Below the pieces are notes generated by a model. The model searched no databases, was not told where the DNA came from, and saw only the letters and a program-made list of their open reading frames with translations. From Chloroflexota bacterium (GTDB lineage: Bacteria; Chloroflexota; Anaerolineae; Anaerolineales; UBA11579), in contig DNGN01000179.1 of NCBI GenBank assembly GCA_003486225.1, forward strand, positions 5,658 to 12,783: a DNA stretch of 7,126 nt. Reading direction: 5' to 3'. The translations under genes were made by a program, and so were the position numbers. Each line of letters begins with the position of its first letter. Within the stretch, counting starts at the first letter, position 1. Below are positions 1 through 5,594 of the stretch, in pieces.

Positions 1-650
1 TTTACCTGGACCACCTTCCATTCAGGCTGAAGTGATTCGAAGGGCACCAGCGCCCAAGAATTGGCATAAGACCAGGTCGTGGCAAGCAGTTCCTCTTCCT
101 CTATCACCCGGACGAAGCCATCGGCAGGTTCACCCCACAACTCCTGGAAGATGCTCATGGTATTTTCAGTGAGATATAAATTCCCTCTTGAGAACTTTCC
201 TGTCGGTTCGCCAAGCCAGGTATTCTTGAGCGCATCGAAGTTCACCGCATCCACCAGCGCAGGGAATGGGACTACCAGGGCATAAACCAGCGAAGTCACC
301 TGACGGCCGGACTCGCCAATCTCAAGAATCAGATTGGCAGCGCTGCGGTCTTGAACTTGCTCTAAACTGATCGGCGCAACCAATCCCTGAGTCATCGATT
401 CTGGCAGCAAGGGTGAGATCCACAGCAAATTTTTTTGCGGCTCACTGGTAGGTGTGCTGGTTGGCATGGCTGCCTGGTCTGTACTTTGGGATTCCCCTGC
501 GCTGATCGTAGGATCTGGCGCCAGGGCGGTCAGTGCAGCTGGTAGATCGACCGTGGGTGTCGGGGGAGCAAAAATGGTCGACAACGAACAGCCGCTCAAG
601 AAAAGCAGCCACGCACCCCATAGAGTGTGGATGAATAATTTTTTGCGCAT
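1..650 (-). CDS. Lipoprotein with Pro/Thr-rich linker, C-terminus outside window (possible CapA-family N-terminal region)
   Basis: This reading frame starts at the ATG at 650-648 and stays open to the left edge, so 216 residues are visible and the C-terminus is missing. Residues 1-21 form a lipoprotein signal peptide: a basic start (MRKK), a hydrophobic core (LWGAWLLFLSGC) and a good lipobox LSGC with Cys21. A low-complexity linker rich in Pro, Thr, Ala and Ser follows to about residue 75 (it includes PTSTPTSEP). After that comes a globular region with LVYALVVPFPALVDAV, then a TMSIFQELWGEPADG segment, and finally SWALVPFESLQPEWKVVQV at the edge. From memory, the last segment resembles the region preceding the CapA (poly-gamma-glutamate synthesis-like) domain in Chloroflexota lipoproteins. 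That domain is not in view, so this is only a suggestion. The gene begins one base after the ftcD-like stop codon and is probably co-transcribed and translationally coupled with it. Being an exported lipoprotein is well supported; its function is unknown. Confidence 0.8.
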   Translation of the reverse strand, partial: MRKKLFIHTLWGAWLLFLSGCSLSTIFAPPTPTVDLPAALTALAPDPTISAGESQSTDQAAMPTSTPTSEPQKNLLWISPLLPESMTQGLVAPISLEQVQDRSAANLILEIGESGRQVTSLVYALVVPFPALVDAVNFDALKNTWLGEPTGKFSRGNLYLTENTMSIFQELWGEPADGFVRVIEEEELLATTWSYANSWALVPFESLQPEWKVVQV

Positions 651-651
651 G

Positions 652-2202
652 TTATAGATTGAACCCTTTGATCTGACCCCGTAAGCCTACCGCCTGGTCG
701 ATTTGCCTGAGCATTTCAGAGGCTTGTGTTTGAATCTGGACCAACTGGTTCTTAAGGCGTTCAGCCGTACCGCGATCTTCCAGGCCAGATAAGTTTATTT
801 GCACATTCATACTCGCACCCGATAGGGTTGACCGAGCCAAGGCCGCCGCGGTGCCGGCATCCGTAATCGCGTTGCTGTTGCCCTTCTCCGCCACCACAGT
901 GACCAACTGCAAAACTGCCAGCGCATCTTCTGCAACCTGCATAGGGACCAGAGCAGCCTGGAGAGTTGCCTGTTGGATCGCTTTTGTGCGGATGGTTATT
1001 TGATCCTCAGAGTCCTTCGGCAGCTTATATGCTTCCATTACCTGGTCAAAAGCAGCCGAATCTTCTACGGCAGAATCCTGCAAGCGCTTGCTCAATTCAT
1101 ACGCTCGTTCTGCAGTTGCGATCATTTCCGTTTCCACATCCGCATATTTCTTTTTGCCGACAGTGACCCTAGCAACCATGGCGACCAAGCTGGCAGCCAT
1201 GGCACCAGCATACGCTGCCGCAGCACCACCTCCCGGGGTGGGAGTGCCAGCGGCCAGCGCTTCGAGAAATTGCACATGTTCAGCACCACTGCCCTGTTTT
1301 GCTGCCATCTCGGCATTCATTTTGTATTCCAGGATCTGGTCCTCGCTGAAGCCGTCCAGCTGCAAATACCAGACCGCCGCATCGATCAGGGCCTGTTGAG
1401 GGATCATCCCGATCAATTCGCTGTGGGTGATCATCGCGCCATAACGGGCAGCCTCCCGGCGGATCATCTCGACCACCCGGTAAACAGGGGTGGCTTTAAA
1501 GTTTGTCAGGTTCATCGAGACCTGGGCTTGCCCATCCACCAGCATTCCCAGTCCTTTTACGTAGCGCAGGCCTCCTGAGAGATTGCGCACTGCCTTGCCA
1601 ATCTGTTTGGCGACATCCACATCGCTGGTGTTAAGATACACATTGTAGGCTACCAGGAAGGCGCGGGCACCGATCACAGTTGCCCCGGCTCTGCCCAACT
1701 CGCTGGGACCAAAATCTGGTTTTCTGCTGGGGTTCGTTTTAATTTCCTGTCTCAGACCCTCGTATTCACCTTTACGAACATTGGCCAGGTTTTCAAATTC
1801 CGGGCGGGTGGCAGCCTGCTCGTAGAGGTACACCGGGATTCCCAGTTCTCCCCCCACTCTCTGGCCCAATCGCTTGGCAATCGCCACACATTCCTGCATC
1901 GTCACTCCCGAGATGGGGATAAATGGCACGACGTCAGTTGCCCCAATTCTAGGATGCTCACCTTGGTGCTGGTCAAGATCAATTAGCTCGGCAGCTTTTT
2001 TTATGGCGGCGAAGGCTGCCTGTTCAACACCCTCCACCGTCCCAACAAACGTGAGCACCGAGCGGTTATGGTCTGCATCCGAGCTGTAATCCAGGAGGAT
2101 CACATCGGGGACTGCCTTTACCACGGCAACAATCTGCTCAACTACCTCTGCACGTCTTCCTTCAGAAAAATTCGGGACACATTCAACCAAGGCCGCGGTC
2201 AT
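652..2202 (-). CDS. ftcD: Bifunctional glutamate formimidoyltransferase / formimidoyltetrahydrofolate cyclodeaminase
   Basis: The 516-aa product is a cytoplasmic folate enzyme. The N-terminal part transfers the formimino group from N-formimino-L-glutamate, a histidine breakdown product, to tetrahydrofolate. The C-terminal part deaminates 5-formimino-THF to 5,10-methenyl-THF and ammonia. Residues 1 to about 295 form the transferase: the opening VECVPNFSEGR, the DADHNRSV segment at 43-49, and EHPRIGATD at 82-90, whose His83 corresponds to the catalytic His82 of the porcine enzyme. Residues about 310-510 form the cyclodeaminase: FLEALAAGTPTPGGG ending at 326, a long helical stretch, then GNSNAITDAGTAAALAR at 441-457 and NVQINL. 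The length is close to the 541-aa mammalian fusion, so neither half looks truncated. The ATG at 2202-2200 is supported by a strong ribosome-binding site (GGAGGA). No other histidine-degradation (hut) gene lies in the window. The family call is very secure; a histidine-degradation role is inferred from family knowledge. Confidence 0.95.
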   Translation of the reverse strand: MTAALVECVPNFSEGRRAEVVEQIVAVVKAVPDVILLDYSSDADHNRSVLTFVGTVEGVEQAAFAAIKKAAELIDLDQHQGEHPRIGATDVVPFIPISGVTMQECVAIAKRLGQRVGGELGIPVYLYEQAATRPEFENLANVRKGEYEGLRQEIKTNPSRKPDFGPSELGRAGATVIGARAFLVAYNVYLNTSDVDVAKQIGKAVRNLSGGLRYVKGLGMLVDGQAQVSMNLTNFKATPVYRVVEMIRREAARYGAMITHSELIGMIPQQALIDAAVWYLQLDGFSEDQILEYKMNAEMAAKQGSGAEHVQFLEALAAGTPTPGGGAAAAYAGAMAASLVAMVARVTVGKKKYADVETEMIATAERAYELSKRLQDSAVEDSAAFDQVMEAYKLPKDSEDQITIRTKAIQQATLQAALVPMQVAEDALAVLQLVTVVAEKGNSNAITDAGTAAALARSTLSGASMNVQINLSGLEDRGTAERLKNQLVQIQTQASEMLRQIDQAVGLRGQIKGFNL

Positions 2203-2205
2203 TAT

Positions 2206-2211
2206 TCCTCC
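2206..2211 (-). promoter_or_regulatory. Ribosome-binding site of the ftcD-like gene
   Basis: On the minus strand the sequence reads GGAGGAATAATG, a near-ideal Shine-Dalgarno element three to four bases before the ATG at 2202-2200. It fixes the start codon. It contrasts with the three plus-strand genes, none of which has a comparable site. Confidence 0.7.
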
Positions 2212-2235
2212 ATGTTGTTGATGAATATTTTTCCT

Positions 2236-2241
2236 ATTATA
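2236..2241 (-). promoter_or_regulatory. Candidate -10 element for the leftward ftcD-lipoprotein operon
   Basis: A perfect TATAAT reads on the minus strand at 2241-2236. Transcription would start near 2229 and give a leader of roughly 27 nt before the ATG at 2202, with the Shine-Dalgarno inside it. The sequence 17 bases upstream (CAAAAC at 2264-2259) is a poor match to TTGACA, and there is no TG extension. The call therefore rests on the -10 match and its position only. Confidence 0.45.
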
Positions 2242-2278
2242 CTCCTTGTTACCGCTTTGTTTTGGCGGCAGAAATCAT

Positions 2279-2341
2279 GCCAAATTTTCTACCTCCTGTC
2301 ATGGCTGCGCTGGTATAATACCGCCTGGTTAAAATTTTGGC
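2279..2341. repeat. Imperfect inverted repeat flanking the rightward promoter
   Basis: The left arm GCCAAATTTT (2279-2288) and right arm AAAATTTTGGC (2331-2341) are reverse complements apart from one extra A/T in the right arm. The arms are separated by 42 bases that contain the candidate extended -10. This could be a pair of operator half-sites or chance in AT-rich intergenic DNA. Confidence 0.25.
2311..2319 (+). promoter_or_regulatory. Candidate extended -10 promoter for the rightward three-gene operon
   Basis: TGGTATAAT is an exact extended -10 (TGn followed by TATAAT). No good -35 lies 16-18 bases upstream (ACCTCC at 2291-2296), which an extended -10 can tolerate. The start point would be near 2326, giving a leader of about 60-80 nt before the candidate start codons at 2389 and 2407. 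The -10 lies inside a small palindrome, GGTATAATACC (2312-2322), which could also serve as a protein-binding site. Confidence 0.45.
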
Positions 2342-2406
2342 ACCGGACTTGCAACCTTTTCCTTACCGCAATCAGCTTGCTGCAAAAAATGGATCCTACT
2401 AACTCG

Positions 2407-3951
2407 ATGAACCACCGATATCGTCTACAACTACTGGGGATGTTTATCCTGTGGAGCGCTTTGGCTTGCGGTTTCCCTACCACGACGGTTGGCGAAGGAA
2501 GAACCCTGATCCCCCCTGAAGATGTTGTAGATTTCTTTCCTCGCCCAACCGAAGGTCCTTACGCCGAGTTTGATTTCCTGCCAGTGTTGCGCCAGCCGGA
2601 TGAGCCTGTACCAACGCCCACCCCTGACCCAGAACGGATGCTGCCGCCCTACCGCACCACCTCTGAAACCTACTTTGTGCAAGCCAACGATACCCTCGGG
2701 ACCATTGCCAGCCGTTTTGGGGTATCCATACAGGCAATTGCCCAGGAAAATGGCATTGCAGATATAAACCTGCTCTCAGTGGGGCAGCAGCTCATGATCC
2801 CACCACCAGACCCCGTTGCGCCTGCACCCGACTTTAAGCTAATCCCAGATTCTGAGCTGGTTAACGGGCCGTATAATGCCAGGGTTGACCTGGCAGCTTT
2901 CATCCTTAACCACCAGGGTTACCTGGCAAATTATAGCCAGGAGGTGGAAGGAGAAACCCTCAACGGGATCGAGGTCGTTCAGCGGGTGGCGCGCAATTAC
3001 TCCATAAACCCGCGACTGCTGCTGGCCGTTTTGGAATACCAGAGTGGGTGGCTGACCCAACCGCAGAGCAGCATCCAGGAATTTAATTACCCGGTAGGCA
3101 TCCGGGATGATTGGCGTGAAGGGCTCTATTTCCAACTGGCCTGGACAGCCAACAGCCTCAATCGGGCTTTTTATTTGTGGCGTGTTAATGGGCTGGGGTA
3201 CTACACGTCTGCGGATGGCAGGTTGATCCCTGCATCCCCGCGCATCAATGCCGGGACAGCCGCCCTGCACTACCTGTTTGCCTTACTCCAGGACGAAGCC
3301 ACCTGGCGATCCACGGTCTCACCTAACGGGTTTATCCAGACCTATCAAAATCTCTACGGACACCCGTTCGATTGGACCGTTGAGCCTTTAATCCCCCCCG
3401 ACCTCGCCCAACCCGATTTACAGCTCCCCTTTGAAAATGGGGTGCGCTGGATATTCACCGGCGGGCCGCATGGGGGTTGGGATGGTGGTTCTGCGTGGGC
3501 TGCGGTAGATTTTGCACCGCCCAAGGAAGAATTTGGCTGCATCCAGAACGATGCCTGGGTTGTGGCCATGGCAGATGGTCTGGTTGTGCGTTCAGATAAC
3601 GGTGCCGTGGTGCAAGATCTGGACGGTGATGGCCATGAAGAAACTGGCTGGGTGATTTTTTATCTGCACATTGAGACGCGTGACCGGATTCCGCTTGGCA
3701 CCTATCTTTCTGCTGGAGACCGCATCGGCCATCCATCCTGCGAAGGTGGGGTCTCAACCGGCACCCACGTTCACATCGCAAGGCGGTATAATGGAGAGTG
3801 GATTGCGGTCAACAGCAATCTGCCATTTATCATGGATGGTTGGACAGCAGTGGATACCGGTGAACTTTATGGAGGTTATTTACAGAAAGGCGATCAAGTG
3901 ATTGAACCTTGCCAATGCAAAGATGAAGAAAATAAAATTGAACGCCCTTAA
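2407..3951 (+). CDS. LysM / lysozyme-like / M23 metallopeptidase lipoprotein, copy 1
   Basis: A probable envelope peptidoglycan hydrolase of 514 aa. Residues 1-21 are a signal peptide (MNHRYRLQ, then a hydrophobic core) ending in SALAC, an acceptable but not ideal lipobox with Cys21. A short linker with PVPTPTPDP follows near residue 70. Residues 89-132 are a LysM glycan-binding domain (TLGTIASRFGVS, then VGQQLMIP). About residues 145-330 are helical and lysozyme-like around NPRLLLAVLEYQSGW (201-215). Residues about 339-500 are the M23 domain: His355 and Asp368 (GGPHGGW, AVDFAP), active-site-type His421 (FYLHI), and HxH His454/His456 (GTHVHIA). An Asp-rich loop DLDGDGHEE lies at 404-412, and Cys378/Cys445 could pair. 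The tail carries CQC. An in-frame ATG at 2389 is equally possible; the 2407 start gives the cleaner signal peptide. Neither has a clear Shine-Dalgarno. The frame stays open upstream, but that part is antisense to ftcD. M23 family assignment is secure; the substrate is inferred. Confidence 0.9.
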   Translation: MNHRYRLQLLGMFILWSALACGFPTTTVGEGRTLIPPEDVVDFFPRPTEGPYAEFDFLPVLRQPDEPVPTPTPDPERMLPPYRTTSETYFVQANDTLGTIASRFGVSIQAIAQENGIADINLLSVGQQLMIPPPDPVAPAPDFKLIPDSELVNGPYNARVDLAAFILNHQGYLANYSQEVEGETLNGIEVVQRVARNYSINPRLLLAVLEYQSGWLTQPQSSIQEFNYPVGIRDDWREGLYFQLAWTANSLNRAFYLWRVNGLGYYTSADGRLIPASPRINAGTAALHYLFALLQDEATWRSTVSPNGFIQTYQNLYGHPFDWTVEPLIPPDLAQPDLQLPFENGVRWIFTGGPHGGWDGGSAWAAVDFAPPKEEFGCIQNDAWVVAMADGLVVRSDNGAVVQDLDGDGHEETGWVIFYLHIETRDRIPLGTYLSAGDRIGHPSCEGGVSTGTHVHIARRYNGEWIAVNSNLPFIMDGWTAVDTGELYGGYLQKGDQVIEPCQCKDEENKIERP

Positions 3952-5587
3952 ATCCCCATCCTTTAAATTTGAGCTCCGCGCCAGGCTTGTGGTAACCACC
4001 ATAATCTTAGCTGCTACCTCTATTGTGTGCAGCAGTGGCTATATCACCCCTGCCAGCCTGACGCAAACCGCCCAATTTACACCGGCAGAAACCAAAGTAC
4101 CCACCGTGCAGTTCATCCGGCCAACCGAAACCCAAACCCCTGAACCAACAGCCACCGCCACAATGGATCCCAGTTTATTCACGCCCACGCCGATCTTCGA
4201 CACACCCACTCCATCGCCCACTCCCTTGCCCACCTCTACCCAGATTGCAGCAGACACCCCGCCTATGCAGTATTTTGCCCAGTCTGGAGACACCCTGGCA
4301 GGGCTTGCAAACCGCTTCAATGTGCATCCCTTCGAAATTGTCTCAGACAAAGTGATTCCAGAAACAGGGCTGATTACACCCGGACAGCTGCTCATGCTGC
4401 CCCAGCGGTTACTGCTGACGACACCGCGGGAGATCATTATCCCAGATAGCGAGGTCGTCTATTCCCCTTCTGCGCTGGATTTCAACACCAAAATTTATGT
4501 CGAAACACTCAGCGGATACCTGAATGACTATACGGAATATCTCAGCTTCAATGGCATCAGCAAGGGAAGCGAGATAGTTGAAATTACCGCGCTAAACCAC
4601 TCCATTAACCCACGCTTACTTTTGGCTCTGCTGGAGTACAACAGCCATTGGGTACTGGGAGAGCCAGGGTCTTTTTCTGAGGAATCCTATCCCATGGGGC
4701 ATGTGGATGTAAATGAAAAAGCCTTATCCGTCCAGTTAAGTTGGGCAGCGAAGCAAATCTCAATCGGGTATTATGGCTGGCGTGCTGGAAAGCTGACCGA
4801 CATAGAATTCAGTGATGGCACAACCTTGCGGATTGCCCCTGAGCTTAATGCCGGCACCGTCGGATTGATGTATTACTTCTCGCAGATCTACACGCGGGAC
4901 AAATGGTCCGCTGCAATTCATCCAGATCTTGGTTTCATGACCCTGTACAAAACCATGTTCAACGATCCGTCCAACCGGGCAGCAATTGTGGAACCACTGC
5001 TCTCGCCCGGTATCCAACAGCCTGAATTGATCCTGCCGTTCCGGGTCGGGGATACCTGGGCATATACCGGAGGCCCGCATGGCTCTTGGTCCATTGAAGG
5101 CCCCCAAGCTGCGGTTGATTTTGCCCCAGGCAGTTCGGTTGGAGGCTGTTCACCTTCAGAAGTCTGGGCCGTTGCATCTGCCAGTGGGACGGTCACCCGG
5201 GTAGAGCATGGAATTCTCGTCCTCGACCTGGATGGCGACGGCAATGAACAGACTGGTTGGGCACTGTTTTACCTGCACCTTTTACCGCACCCAACCATGA
5301 AAGAAGGCCGATGGGTCAATCAGGGAGAGTTGATCGGCAAACCTTCCTGCGAAGGCGGGCGCGCAACGGGCACACATCTCCATTTTGCCCGAAAATATAA
5401 CGGAGAATGGATCACGGCAGATGGGCCCATCCCATTTGTCATCAGCGGTTGGACGGTTGTCCCCGGGGATGAACCGTACAAGGGAACGCTGACGAAAGGA
5501 AACCTGACCATCACAGCGTCAGATAAAGGTGCATTTACCTCTCGTATCGTGCGTGAATCTGAAACCGGAGATGAACCCAACAGTTAG
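3923..5587 (+). CDS. LysM / lysozyme-like / M23 metallopeptidase, exported, copy 2
   Basis: Paralogue of copy 1, 554 aa. The ATG at 3923 overlaps the end of copy 1 by 29 bases in another frame, implying coupled translation; a TTG at 3902 is an alternative start. The N-terminus has a long basic region (to Arg21), then a hydrophobic stretch LVVTTIILAATSIVC. Cys36 sits where a lipid-modified Cys would be, but Val precedes it where Gly, Ala or Ser is expected, so it may be a transmembrane anchor or an ordinary secreted protein. A long Pro/Thr linker (about 55-112, with TPTPSPTPLPT) precedes the LysM domain (117-160, QSGDTLAGLANRF to LLMLPQ). The lysozyme-like region centres on NPRLLLALLEYNSHW (229-243). 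The M23 domain keeps His386, Asp399, His452, His485 and His487, the loop DLDGDGNEQTGW (435-446), and Cys409/Cys476. Unlike the other copies the tail lacks a CxC motif and is polar, ending GDEPNS. Confidence 0.9.
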   Translation: MKKIKLNALKSPSFKFELRARLVVTTIILAATSIVCSSGYITPASLTQTAQFTPAETKVPTVQFIRPTETQTPEPTATATMDPSLFTPTPIFDTPTPSPTPLPTSTQIAADTPPMQYFAQSGDTLAGLANRFNVHPFEIVSDKVIPETGLITPGQLLMLPQRLLLTTPREIIIPDSEVVYSPSALDFNTKIYVETLSGYLNDYTEYLSFNGISKGSEIVEITALNHSINPRLLLALLEYNSHWVLGEPGSFSEESYPMGHVDVNEKALSVQLSWAAKQISIGYYGWRAGKLTDIEFSDGTTLRIAPELNAGTVGLMYYFSQIYTRDKWSAAIHPDLGFMTLYKTMFNDPSNRAAIVEPLLSPGIQQPELILPFRVGDTWAYTGGPHGSWSIEGPQAAVDFAPGSSVGGCSPSEVWAVASASGTVTRVEHGILVLDLDGDGNEQTGWALFYLHLLPHPTMKEGRWVNQGELIGKPSCEGGRATGTHLHFARKYNGEWITADGPIPFVISGWTVVPGDEPYKGTLTKGNLTITASDKGAFTSRIVRESETGDEPNS

Positions 5588-5594
5588 CTAGTTT

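Noticed and set aside
973..1578. 201-codon plus-strand frame antisense to the ftcD-like gene
   Set aside because: The product is His/Arg/Ser-rich without domain features and lies opposite a well-conserved enzyme domain; it is a shadow of the real gene.
2238..2243. Second possible rightward promoter: TTGTTG (2215-2220), 17 bases, TATACT
   Set aside because: Spacing is right but the -35 matches only half the consensus, and it lies in the leader of the ftcD-like gene. The extended -10 at 2311-2319 is stronger and closer.
2068..2406. Open frame upstream of copy 1 that would extend the protein to 627 aa
   Set aside because: It begins inside the ftcD-like gene on the other strand, reads through the intergenic promoters, has no conserved features, and would bury the signal peptide in the middle of the protein.
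3001..3054. Active lytic transglycosylase call for the middle domain
   Set aside because: The usual ESGF/ESGW catalytic motif is not present; the Glu position reads Gln, Asn or Leu in the three copies, so only a lysozyme-like region is claimed.
4120..4255. Repetitive CCCAC/ACCC-type DNA in copy 2
   Set aside because: It encodes the Pro/Thr-rich linker; the repetition follows from codon use in that linker and is not a regular DNA repeat or CRISPR array.
5588..5594. Terminator or regulatory element between copies 2 and 3
   Set aside because: Only 7 bases separate the genes and no GC-rich hairpin followed by a T run is present; the genes are best read as one operon.
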